From contig OX345639.1 in NCBI GenBank assembly GCA_947044365.1, positions 601,501 to 665,500 on the forward strand: 64,000 bases of DNA, in the 5' to 3' direction. The notes below the pieces were generated by a model, which saw only the letters and a program-made list of their open reading frames with translations, searched no databases and was not told the DNA's origin. Below, one piece after another: positions 1 through 14,757 of this stretch. Every line of letters starts with the position of its first letter. Position 1 is the first letter of the stretch. The position numbers and the translations under genes were made by a program. The DNA is from Petrosia ficiformis. Taxonomy: Eukaryota; Porifera; Demospongiae; Haplosclerida; Petrosiidae.

Positions 1-973
1 TTTAAACCAGGATGTCCCTTAGCTCCAGTTATACCCTTGTTTCCAGGTGCTCCTTTATCTCCTTGCACTCCTGGATGACCAGGATGACCCTATACATATA
101 AAAACAACAAATGCAGATGTTAATCATGTGGCCGTATAACAGTATATTTCATACCCTTGGTCCAACTTGTCCTTTAGGACCTTGAGGTCCTTTATCTCCT
201 TTATCTCCCTTTATTCCAATTAAATGTGGTGCTGGTCCCTTAGGGTCAAAAAAGCTTGGAGGAAGGATCTAAAATACATAACACAACTATTTAATATTTT
301 CTTCTCTTATAGAAATTTCAAAACATACTGCTGGTTCTCCAGGTGGACCAGCTGGTCCAGGATCTCCAGGACTTCCAGGTGGACCCTATTTTGTGTAATA
401 TTATTGAGAGTAAGATTGAATTAATAGTGAAGCACACCTGTACTCCTGGTTCACCATCTTTTCCTTGTTGACCATCGATACCAGAGATTCCCTAAAATAA
501 AAATGATTTGAAAACTTGAAACATCAATGATAAACCAATTTCAACTCACAGAATCTCCACGACCTCCTGGTAAGCCAGGCTACAAAGAAAGGAAACATTG
601 AAATGATAATAATGACATTCATAAAAATGTTTGTGAATGGCAGCCTAGTGTTGTTTTAGTTAGCTAAACTAAAGCACCTTTTAGTTTAAACTTTTATTAA
701 AAATAACAAAAAGTAGTATAGGGTGACACTTTACTAGAAACTTTAATTTTATAGTGCAAAACTAACTAAAACTAAATGCAGTTAATTAACTCACAGATCC
801 TACAGGATTTGGTTCATCTCCTGGGTCTCCAGGAGGTCCAATCTGTTAAAAATGAAGAGAATTAAAACATTTAATGTATTACATATATCATACATTATTC
901 CATTACTCACCACAGCTAATGTTGACCATATTAATGACAAGGACAGACAGATTAACAAAGTTGCTTTGGCCAT
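1..973 (-). CDS. collagen gene, 5' part (runs off left edge)
   Basis: The minus strand reads an ATG at 973 followed by a 21-residue hydrophobic leader (MAKATLLICLSLSLIWSTLA), a likely secretion signal. Phase-0 Gly-X-Y exons follow at 842-795, 579-550, 491-438, 385-329, 238-155 and 89-1. Their lengths (48, 30, 54, 57, 84 nt) are all multiples of 3. Each has a GT donor and an AG acceptor, and most open with a GGN glycine codon. The coding text is almost pure collagen triplets, for example GPPGSPGDPGPAGPPGEP. There is no N-terminal TSPN-like domain between signal and helix in the part seen, unlike the neighbouring plus-strand collagen. It may be a short-chain, spongin-like or fibrillar collagen; the C-terminal domain that would decide lies outside the window. 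The gene is divergent from the collagen at 2687. Confidence 0.85.
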
Positions 974-2686
974 GCTGATGTGACCTCTTCAATCAGGTAT
1001 ACTTTAGTCAACAAACTCAAAGTAGATATTCACCCTATATATATCTTAGCTGTGGATACCTAGTCTATGCCAGAAGAATTGGCCTAAGCTAGGTGCAAGC
1101 AGCTGTGCAGGAGTGGTGCTACAGGGTAATATGTTGTTAGCTGTACTAGATCGCAAGTTTAAGACCAAAATAAAAAGGATGTATTATTTGTGTGTGGGAT
1201 AGCGATAGACAACTTCCTGGTTTTCATCAGTGAACAAAAGACTGTAATGAAGAGACAATCATCCTTGTTTCTGTGTTGACTAATCCAAGATCTATTCTAT
1301 GGAATATTTTGTCTTTCTCTTTATGCACAGCTCACTACTATCTCATATATATGGTATGTGTCAAGTATTAATATACTACAATTACATTTGCTGTTTTGCA
1401 ATAAATATTATGTAATGTATAGCCATAATGTGTAAACACAAAAGATTACACATAAAAGATATAAGTTGTACACAGAAGCCACTCAATAACAAAATATCAA
1501 TCTTATACATATACATTATACATATACATTATACATGTAATTCCTTTGTTCAGCGTGCGTTCTCTTTCATTGGCAAAGTTACTGCAAATCATTAATTTAA
1601 GTTAATCATTGTTAGAATTATCTTTACTATATCAGTATGAAATGGAAGTCATTAACAAAACAATCTCGAGCAAAGATTTTTTTCTTTGTACAAGTGGTTT
1701 AACCAAAAATTTAATGTGGCTTACCGAGGAATCTAGAATAGCAAAGTTGTAAATATTAACCAAATCCCCTCTGAAAGATGCGGTGCCTGTACCTAGTGTG
1801 GGCTTGAACCTGTGCAACCTTTCGATTGTAGGCCAGCACTTTAACCAGCAGGCCACTAGTACCCTTAGTATGCATATAACATTTTGTATTGACATTTGAT
1901 ATGTTGATGCACGAGTATATAACAACTGAGTTTGTAGTCTATCTTTGTTTTCTAATAAAAACTTTGAAGAACTTGTGAAGAAAAAATGTCTACTTACAAT
2001 ATTTAAATTAAGCATCTAAATTATGACCTAACAACTAAATAAGATCCTTGCTGGTTTACTGCAGTTCGTCAAGAGCAAGAATCTACCCGGTCAATTCTAA
2101 AATGGGTCCTGATGGCACTAGAATCTTTACCTTTCCGTGTACTCTGTATACTAGGGTTTTGTAAAAGCAGTGTAACACCAGTCTTTGTGCACGGATTCTT
2201 ATTGAAAATGAAGTTTTCCATAACATTGCAGTCTCCAGCTCCGCCCACGCGGAGAGGCATGTACGTACGTACGCGTACGCGTAATAATTATAGGTGGAGT
2301 TATTTTTTTCTGCCGGTTGAATAGAAGTCAGATTCTCGATCTCTGTCTCACCATCTGTTTTGCCGCATCAGCACCTAAAAGCGCCTTGAAATGCGGGCGA
2401 AAGAGCTCTGGCCTCATTGTGCGTCCTCCAATGGAGTGCAGCAATCGCTCCGGCTCAAAGTATTGTAAGCTTTGTAAAGGAAATAATGGTCTTTGTGACT
2501 AGCGCCCGGATCCAAGCCAGCCTTACATGGCCACTCAGTGTTTTTGCTGTTAGGGCAAGCAAAGCTGCGAAGAAAGCTGTAACTGCTGGAATCCTGTGCT
2601 GAGTAGATACCCCCTCAATATATCTGTTTGCACTCCATTTGCATGCATGCTGGTTACAGCACTGTTGACAGAGTGTAGCAGAAAAT
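974..2686. other. 1.7-kb intergenic region between divergent collagen genes
   Basis: No convincing gene is seen. The region holds the two collagen promoters, a tRNA-like or SINE-like segment near 1775-1860, and a less AT-rich patch at about 2060-2620 containing an alternating acgtacgcgt stretch (about 2260-2282). Short open frames here have no recognisable family and are probably chance. Confidence 0.5.
1775..1860 (-). repeat. tRNA-like / SINE-like fragment
   Basis: The reverse complement carries a polymerase III A-box-like stretch (TGGTTAAAGTGCTGG) and, about 30 nt later, a B-box-like GGTTCAAGCCC, flanked by short complementary ends (TAGTG/CACTA). The anticodon arm does not fold cleanly, so I read it as a tRNA-derived element and not a working tRNA gene. 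Confidence 0.35.
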
Positions 2687-5600
2687 ATGAGGTTTGTGTA
2701 CATAGTAATCAATAAGAATAACGTGTACTACATAATAATATAGGTTTCTAGTGGTCTTATTAACAATTGCTCTTCTCTCCCAATTGGGAGTCTCGAGTGA
2801 CACATGCAGCATAAGTGGTAAGTGACAATGATTAATACATGCATATACTATATTATATATTATATATTATGTATATATTATTCACACAGATATTCTGCCA
2901 TCAATTGCTTTAAGACTACCCCCTGTTGATGGGATTTGTGAAACAAGAAATGATACAGCATATCAATCTTCTGAAATCATAACTCCTTTGAATCAACCTC
3001 AGTTGAATGATTCAGAGCTCCAAACCGATCTGAGGGACCAGTTTTGTATTCTAATGCTGATTAATGTTAATTCAACCAATGAAGGACCTTTATTTGTAGC
3101 ATATGACGGCAGTAGTGGTGAGCTGGGTAGACTTGTTATCACATCAGATGCAATCACATTGGAACTATATGGCGTTACTGCAACATTTTACGGAGACTTC
3201 ACAGGCAGTTACAGACAACTCTCTATTTGTGTACACGACGGTCAAGCTGATCTGAATGAGAACTGTTTTCCTCAGCAGACAGCAAACTTTGTCGTTGACA
3301 CCACTGATAGAATTACACATATCTCATTTGGTCAGACATTGCTTGGAAATAGTTCACCTTTTCAGGTACTACTGAAAAATATACAATATACTATATAACT
3401 ATGTGTGTATCAGTATGCATAATTATATGATTATACATGTTGGGGTATCATAACTAAGGGGTCCCTCCCCAATTCCCAAAGTTTTTATAGTATCACATAT
3501 AATAGCAAGTAGACATATGTATGATAACTACAGCCACCAGAAGGAACCTCAGAGGGCCTAATGTTCAAAATTTCCCCCTAAGAGCAAGTGTGCTTCACAG
3601 TGATTGATTGTTCCTTCCACCCCAATAAACAATATTCTGTATGAAACCTTGTTGTATATAATTATAACATATATAATTATTTATCGCATAATTATACAAT
3701 ATATAATAATACATCGATGGACACACCATATCATTAAGTACTAATAATGTGCAGTTGTATGTTAATGGCATTCTCTTCTATATTAGGGAGCTGTTCAACA
3801 ACTTGTATTTCTTGGATGTTTTGAACCAGCAGCACAATGTATTTCTATACCACAACAGTGTACCTTTGCAATTACACCACTCAGTAAAGTTTTAGAAACA
3901 TTAGGCAGTCCAACAGCAGCTCCAGGAATTCGAGGATCAGGAGAGCCAACTGCACAACCAGTATGTAAAAATATAATCTTATTTACGTTAGAATCTATGC
4001 TGCCACTATCAACAAAATAATAATTAATACACAATTATAATCGTATACCAACAATTGTTTGATAATTATAACATTTTCTTTTTCCTACTACATAGGTGCC
4101 ATCTATCAAAGGGGTAAGTAACAGCTATCTAAACTCTGATATTGAATGTATTATTCTTTTTGTTCTTTTTTAGGAAAAGGGTGACAAAGGAGAACCTGGT
4201 GATATCATTTTTGGACCTGTGAGTAAATACAGTTGTTAATTGTGCTTGATGCTGAAACATTATTTATCTTTTTTTACTTAAATAGCCTGGTTTACCAGGA
4301 GATCCTGGAGGAGAAGGAAGACAGGTATATACAATTATAAGATATTCATGTACAAATAAATACAAATTTCTTTCTATAGGGTTCTCGGGGGCCACCAGGT
4401 GTGCCTGGGCTTCCAGGAAGAAAAGGACCTCGTGTAAGTATTGTGTGAGTCAAACAGAACGGTTATGATATTCATTTGTTTTAGGGAGATCCTGGTATTT
4501 CAGGAGCTACTGGAGGTAGAGGATCACCTGGACCTCCTGGAACACCATATATTGTGAGGATTTTGAAATTATCTTTGCTTTAAACTGTTTAAAATCACCT
4601 ACATAGGTTGACATACCTGGTAGTACTGGAGGTGGTCAGCCGTCAAGTCAACAAAAAGCTCCAATAGGACAATGCTTAACAGTTAGTCAAGAAATTTCAT
4701 TTTTACATGTCTGTTAAACATTATGTCCATTACAGGGAGAGCCTGGTCCAAGGGGACCTACAGGACCTCAAGGACGCAGAGGACCCCCGGTTAGAATAAA
4801 CAATAAAAAATTCATTATTTATCACAAGAATTTGAAACTATCATAGGGTTCTCCAGGGCAAGATGGAACTCAAGGCGTGCAAGGAGATCGTGGATCACAA
4901 GTGAGACTGCAGTATATTATACAAGGCACATAAACTTTAATGATAATTTTATTTTAAGGGATCGATTGGGGCTTCTGGACCTCCTGGTCCAAGAGGAAGA
5001 ACTGGAGACAAAGTAAGAATTTGTATTCTACTCTTTGAAAAAGAATGACAACTCAATTTTTAAAGGGTCCTCCTGGACCTCCAGGTCATAATGGACCTAC
5101 AGGTGAACGAGGTGATAAAGGAGAACAAGGTTTACATGGTGCACAAGGAGCACAAGGACCAAAGGGACCATCTGTGGGTTCAATGATTTAATTGAATGCC
5201 CAACAATTATTATCTCTTTTTGATCTTCCTCTCACACAGGGAACACCTGGCCCTTCTGGAGACCCTGGAAATCCTGGGAATGAGGGAGAACGTGTGAGTT
5301 TAACAACTGAACACAGTGACATAAAACATGTTTCAATTTTAAAATATAGACTGCTTTTATACAATAATTATTTGGTAGAAGTGTTTTTTGCTTTAAATGA
5401 ATAATCCTAAAGATGGCCTATACAGGCCAATTACTATAATGAATTAAACTTCATTATTTTAGGGAGAATCTGGAGACCCTGGACAAATTGGAATACCTGG
5501 AAATCCTGTAAGAAAAACTAAACTCACTGATCATATATATGTTAATGAATTTTTAGGGACCACCTGGTATTGGTGGACCACCTGGTGAACTTGGGCCTCC

Positions 5601-8600
5601 AGGACCACCTGTAAGACCTCATATGCGATATGGTAAAAGTATGTTAATTATACATATATTATAGGGATCACCTGGAAATGTTGGAAGTATTGGAGCCAAA
5701 GGATCACGGGTATGTTGTATTATGTACCTATCAAAGCATGAGTATCAAAACATTTTTACTCCAGGGACCAATAGGAATACGAGGATTTCCTGGACTTAGA
5801 GGACCCCAAGGTCCTTCAGTAAGGAAATACTTATTAGTGGCTTGATAGATTAAATGATTTTCTTTTAATTTAAATACAGGGTAGAGATGGAACACCAGGT
5901 GCATCAGGTCAATCTGGACAAGATGGTGTTCCCGGAACTAATGGAGACGTTGGTCCACCTGGTCCAGATGGACCACCGGTAAGAAGTATATATCAATAGA
6001 CAAAAGAAAAACTTCAAGTTTTGTTAATATAGGGACATACAGGATCACAAGGACCAGCAGGTCCAAAAGGATCATCAGTAAGTTATTAACCAAACACAGA
6101 AAAACTAATTGAAAATTTGTTTATTAGGGAGCATCAGGACCTCCTGGATTACCAGGAAATGAAGGAGACATTGGACAGCAGGTATATTAGATGCAATAAT
6201 TATTATTACCTTTGTCAATAATATTTTCTTATTCAGGGAGATGTAGGACCTAAAGGTCCACCTGGACCTAAAGGAGATAATGTATGAATTGTCACTAATT
6301 GACTTATTTCATGTATTATTACACATTGTTTCATTCAAAGGGTCGTGATGGTTTAATAGGAAGTCGAGGACCACCAGGAGATCAAGGAGCAATTGTAATT
6401 AATATTGGGTTTACATTCAAAGGAAATATTATATGATTATTACATAGGGATTTCCTGGACACCCAGGGGAAAATGGAAGAGATGGAGAAGATGGACAGAC
6501 AGTATGTTTTCTTAACATTCAATAACCTTTATAATACATATAATTATTTGTAACAGGGTTCACCTGGACTGCCTGGAAGCACTGGTTCTCCTGGTGACCC
6601 AGGAACTAAGGTAAGTACATCATCTATGATCTATACACAGTTTGTTTGGTAGTCATGATAGATGCAAACGGCATAACCTTGTCATCAATGATTCCAAGTT
6701 TGTAGATGTTTTCAAAATGCATAGAGTATATTCTTATGAGATACGTATGCCAGTTTGATTTTACATTTTGGTCAACATTTTCTGTAGGGTCCACCTGGTC
6801 CTCAAGGGTTTCCCGGATGGCCTGGTCAAAAAGGATTGAAAGGTTCAATTGGTACTTCTGGCCCTCGTGGTTCAAGAGGAATTCAAGGAAGAAGGGTAAG
6901 TGATGTAAATATGAAACTAGAGTGACAACAGCTAAGCTGATTCACTATCATCATAGGGAAAAAGTGGCATAAATGGATTACCAGGTTCATTAGGATCTCA
7001 GGTAATCAAATGTTTCTATGTACATCACAAACTGAATAATCATCTGAATTTACAGGGTCCCCAAGGAAGTAGAGGATTACCAGGAGCTCCTGGTACACGA
7101 GGTCCTAAAGGAGAAAGAGGAGGACAAGGTCCGTCTGGATCACCTGGAGTACAAGTAAGGTGCAATCATGCATGTAAGATTAGAATTTGAATATTATCGT
7201 ATATACAGGGTTTCAGTGGAGACACAGGACCAAGAGGTCCACCTGGATCAGGTGGTGAACCTGTAAGTTAGTGAAGAATTTAAAGAGAATTGGTTTTACT
7301 CATATTTTTATAGGGTGATCCTGGTGTTGATGGAGAGCCTGGTCATACTGGAACTCCTGGTGATCCAGTACGTACAACACAATAATTTGCATGCACTGTT
7401 CATAAATGTTTCGTCATTCATCTGTAGGGTAACCCAGGTCAAAATGGACAACCAGGTCAAATTGGACAAAGAGGTGAAAAGGTGAGATAAAAAAACAAAT
7501 ATCATTTGTAATGAAGATTAGAAACTGTTCATACTTTTAGGGAGATGATGGAAGTAGAGGTCCACCAGGAGATCATGGAGATCCAGGTTTACCGGTGAGT
7601 AGTTCACAAGTATTTACTATTTGCACTTATACATAGAGTCATTCTCTTTAGTCGTCCATTAATTTCTAATTATTTCTCTCCTTCAGGGAGTACGTGGTGC
7701 TTCAGGTACACCTGGTGTAGATGGTAGAGATGGTGATGTAGGTCCTACTGGACCTCCTGGATCACCTGGACCAACAGGAATAAGGGTAAGTATTTAAATA
7801 CTTGATGTATTATTAGTCGATGGGTCTTCACATTTACAATAGGGAGATAGAGGTGAGAGAGGAGAACAAGGACCAAAAGGTCCTCCAGGAGATACTGGTT
7901 CACAAGGACTTCCTGGTGCATCTGGAACAAATGGACAACCTGTGAGAATGTTTTATATCTATTGAAGTGTTATTGTTCATAACATTATATTTATAGGGAC
8001 AACAAGGACCACCTGGTCCCTCTGGCCCCCCTGGAACTAACGGAAACCCAGTAAGTGAAGATTAAACTTGCCATACTTGTTCATCATTGTTTTTATAGGG
8101 TACACCTGGTCAAGATGGTTCTCCTGGTGTACCTGGTTCTCCTGGAGATGTAGGAGAGAGAGGAGAGAGGGGAGATCCTGGAGAGGATGGATTACAAGGA
8201 CTTCAGGTATCGCAAACACTTCATTACAAATGTTTGATAGTTTCATTTATGTGTATTGCTAAAAGGGACCACGAGGTGACCGTGGCGATGTAGGTGCAGT
8301 TGGACAACCTGGTTTAACTGTGAGTAATAAAAAGCACAAAATTACATCAACAACATCACTTATTTATTCAGGGTGCAGATGGCCCACAAGGTGATGCTGG
8401 TCCAGAGGGTCCTCGTGGAGAAACTGTAAGTTTGTTTATGACGTGAATCAGATCATTTTGAATTAACAAGTAGTATGTGAAGTTTTAGTGCAAAACATTA
8501 ACATTTCTGTAGGGCCCACCAGGAGAGAGAGGAGTTCAAGGAGTTCGAGGAGCTGATGGCTTAGTGGTGAATATTATTCATGATTGCTAATATTTATTTT

Positions 8601-11600
8601 GAGAGGTCAAATATGATGTGAGCAGCAATCTTTCTTTTTACTAGGGTGACAGAGGTGATACAGGATCTGTAGGAGGAAAGGGACAGAAAGGAGAAAGGGG
8701 TCCAAAAGGAGAACGAGGATTACCAGGTGTTGAAGGTACTCCTGGATCTATAGGGCTACAAGGAGATAGAGGAGATAAGGGAGATGTGGGAGAAATAGGA
8801 GTGTCTGTAAGTACAAATAAATCTGCTTGACAACAGTTTGCCATTAACTTACTACAATAGCTATAGTATATGGTGTGATAATAATGACCATTTTTAGTTA
8901 GTATGTCTAATGTTTCATTAATGTATTGGCTTTTCATTTAGTTATAATTCATATTACAGTTTACTTAACTAAAAATCACAGTGCAAAGTGTTTTAGTTAT
9001 AGTTAAATAAAAAGGTAACAAATATGTTGATGAATGTCTGTGTGAGGTTGAAAGAATTAACTTCTAACTTGCTAACATCCGTTTGTTATACCTTCTTTCC
9101 TAGGGAGAACAAGGTTCACAGGGACCACAAGGAGTAACGGGAGATCCTGGACCAACAGTGAGTCTTTTTGCAACCAATCTTTATCATTATAAATCTGTGT
9201 TTATCATAGGGACCACAAGGAACTCATGGACCACCTGGTAGCGTTGGAGAAACGGGACAGAAAGGGGAAAAAGGACCACAAGGAGCAGGTGGTTTAGTTG
9301 GACCAAAAGGAGACAAAGGAGAAAAGGGTGATCGAGGTCCAATTGGTGTGACTGGACCATTAGGAGCTACTGTATGTATTATGATTCATTGTTATTTATT
9401 TGATAATTTATTTGATAGGGTGTACCTGGTGACCATGGTGAGACTGGACCACCTGGAGATATAGGTCAAATTGTAAGTTCATGTGATGTAAAAAAATAAT
9501 TAATGTAGTCTTTTCTGCTAATTCAGGGTGCCCCAGGTGATCCTGGAATTGAAGGACCACCAGGACCCCCAGGACAGCTTGTTAGTTGTATATTAATAGT
9601 ATGTATTGAAGCACATGTGTCGCTCTTGTAATTCATAGGGGGAACCAGGTCTTGATGGAGAAGATGGTGAACATGGACTAGATGGACAAACTGTAAGAAG
9701 AAATGTATACATAATGCAGTAGAAACTAATGTCACTTTCACAGGGTCCCCAAGGTCAACAAGGACCAGAGGGAGCAAGAGGAGATATTGGAACACTAGGA
9801 CCCGAAGGACCGGTTGGTCCACCAGGTCAGAAAGGAGCAAGAGGAGAAAAAGGACAACAAGGTTCTACAGGAGACAGTGGAGGAGTAGGTTCACCAGGAA
9901 ATCAAGGTGATAGTGGTCCTCAGGGTCCTCAAGGACTTGCTGGTACTCCAGGTGCAGTGGTAAGTAGTGTTGAGAACAATTTATAGAATGGTTGTGATTT
10001 TATTTTCTAATAATAGGGAGAGACTGGAGAGACTGGAAGTGATGGATCTGAAGGACCAGAGGGACCTCCAGTGAGAGATATACATTAAACAGTTTCACAC
10101 CCATGCAACAATTATTTTAATTTCAGGGTACAGCAGGTGAGAGAGGACCACAAGGAGACCAAGGACAAAAAGGAGAACAGGGATTGAAAGGAGATCGTGG
10201 TCTTCAGGGAGACAGAGGTGACATTGGGCCACAAGGTGCTTCAGGACCAGAAGGTATACAAGGACCACCTGGTCCCAAGGGTAACAAAGTAAGAGATGAG
10301 CTAACTAATATCTGTATACATACATACTATTCTTCTTTTATCAGGGAAACGAGGGACCTCGTGGAGCAAATGGTGAAACAGGACCAGTGGGTCCAGGTGG
10401 AACGCAAGGAGCAACTGTAAGTAAACTGATACAAACAATCACACATGCATACAAATTTATTGTGTATAGGGTCCCAAAGGAAACACGGGTCTTACTGGAC
10501 CTCCTGTGAGTAACTTCACATATTATTCTAAATGCACAATGATTCTTCTTTATTCCACTATAGGGTCCCAAAGGTCAAAAGGGAGATACAACAACTGTTA
10601 CCATTGCACAGCAAGGAGGAACAGTAAGTAATGTATAATTCTCTGTCTAATGTTTATCCATGCTTGGTACTTCTACCCATCAAAGAACCCACTTCCACCT
10701 TTGGATCTCAAGGGACCCACTTTCTACCTCAGTGAGGAGGCAGGATCTGATAAACTCTTCAATGAAGGAGTTTTAACAATATTTAATGAACTTGATAACC
10801 TGAAACTAAATCTTAGGGAAATCATGAAACCAAATGGAACTCGCAATAACCCAGCGCGTACCTGTTATGACCTTTTCTTATGCTATCCTTCTTACATTGA
10901 AGGATATTACTGGATCGATCCAAACCTTGGATCAACTGATGATGCCATTGAAGTTTTGTGTCAAAGACCAGGATGTTCCTGCATTGACGACAATGATGAG
11001 TCATTATCTATAATTACAGATCGTAAAGACTATATTGAGGTACTACATATAAATAGATGTTGTTTACTATAGTCACAATTACTTATATTAATGTATTATA
11101 GGTGGGTGGATTAACTTTTAACAACCAATTGTGACCATGGATGTGAAAATCGGTCATTTGTCAAATGCTCATTTCTCAGCCATTTTTCACAGGAAACTAA
11201 CTAAATGTGGAATTTAGGTAGAGCAATAGTTGCTCTTCCTGGATACCATATTTCATTGGCTACTTGTATAAATCGATCATTAAAATAAGTGTTTGAATTT
11301 AACAAATGACAAATAACACATTTTGTATCCACAGTCACAATTGTACTAATAGTGTATTAATTCTGATCAAATAAATGGACAGCGAGTTACTTGATCCATT
11401 GTTTGTCATTCTTAAAAAAAGATCACATTACCATACAAATATGTATGTTATTAATATACCAAATATGGCACAAGAGATTGTAGAGGCAGCAACTCCTTGA
11501 TTGCTATAGTCTCAATAGGGTTCATCTCATGATATACTATTCATATTCTCCTTCTTTCCCATTTCCAGTTAAAACATACAGTTGCTATTGATCAGTTTAG

Positions 11601-12215
11601 TCTACTACAGCTTTTGAGTAGCCAAGCAAATCAGAAGGTTACATATTCTTGTTCCAGTCCAGCACAGAAACAAGCAGCTGATATGAAGTTAGTTGGATTT
11701 GACGGAGAAAAGCGATCATTGAACAACAAAAACATTAAGTTTGAGAATGATGGATGCCAGCTTATGTCTTTAGAACAGGTAATGTACATAATGATGAAAA
11801 CAACACTACCCATTGCTGATTTCCCAAACCAGGGGGAAGTTCTTTTAGTTCATCACAAATTTAGTTATAGTTAGTGGTGTAACTAAAGTGGTAATGCATT
11901 ATTAAAAGGGGTTTTAGTTGTAGTTAATTAAAACTACACTAGGTGGAAGTTGATATGCCATTACTATAAGGAATCAAGTCTATTTTATCCATGGTATTGA
12001 TACCTAAGTACCACATACTTCATGCAATCTAAAAAGAATCTCTCATAAGCAATATCTTGTTTCAGGCATCAGGATGGTTTACTAAGCAATATACAAGCAA
12101 GCTACAACTCAATGGAAACCCATCCTGGTTCCCAGTATCGGCTATTATACCAGACAAACGGAGTACTCAGTTTGGGTTCGAGACTGGTAGAGTCTGTTTC
12201 TGTAATGAACTATGA
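2687..12215 (+). CDS. fibrillar collagen with N-terminal TSPN/LamG-like domain, about 55 exons
   Basis: This gene encodes a secreted extracellular-matrix fibril collagen. Start: ATG at 2687, whose 5-nt exon (ATGAG) joins across a 52-bp intron to 2744 and restores a signal peptide [17 protein letters not shown]. Exons 2890-3365 and 3787-3960 encode a Cys-containing globular domain that resembles the laminin-G/TSPN module of fibrillar collagens. From about 4160 to 10624 there are about 48 short phase-0 exons. Nearly all start with GGN right after the AG and encode Gly-X-Y repeats. A non-helical interruption with a Cys sits in exon 4607-4681. The C-propeptide (COLFI) starts at 10686 or 10713 (both acceptors are in frame). 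It contains [15 protein letters not shown] and YYWIDPN, the hallmark of fibrillar C-propeptides. It continues at 11570-11779 and 12066-12215, ending RVCFCNEL, stop at 12213. The model is complete, but a few small exon boundaries could shift. Confidence 0.92.
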
Positions 12216-12589
12216 ATAACATTAGCCACATAATCCTTAATAATACACATATAATTATTATTCACATTATGATGTTCAGTATCAGAAAGACATGGTTATG
12301 TTACTATGGTAACCTTGTGTATTATGTAATCAATAAATAGAAGCAAGTGGCAAAACTGACTTCATTTAATATAATTAATAGCACTTGTATCTGTTTAATT
12401 AGAATGTACGATGTCATTACAGAACTGTTTTATATATTACATTATGCGCATATTTTCTAGTGTATATGATCTAAAAAAAATTCTCATTTCCTTTTTCTTT
12501 CTTTTTATGTTGCACTATCTGGTGTTTCTAATAATTATGTTTTTAAAAAGATTATTAAACATACCATTAATTAGAATATCTTTCCCTTA
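12216..12589. other. convergent intergenic spacer
   Basis: AT-rich 374-bp gap between the 3' ends of the collagen and DDAH. It contains probable 3'UTR and an AATAAA-type signal near 12331 (caataaatag). No gene is seen. Confidence 0.5.
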
Positions 12590-14692
<2,103 letters not shown>

Positions 14693-14757
14693 GACCACGT
14701 GGATGTGATATTATAGTAGGCGGGGCTAAACCACCCACGTGTTACCAATTTACCATA
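14693..14757. promoter_or_regulatory. 65-bp bidirectional promoter, DDAH / ERAL1
   Basis: The two start codons are back to back with 65 bp between them. The gap contains GGCGGGGC (GC-box-like) and an E-box CACGTG at about 14737. There is no clear TATA box at an expected distance. A shared promoter is inferred from the spacing. Confidence 0.6.

Noticed and set aside
9729..9986. Collagen-like 85-codon open frame as a separate small gene
   Set aside because: It is one exon of the large fibrillar collagen; the ATG is in intronic sequence before the AG acceptor at 9743.
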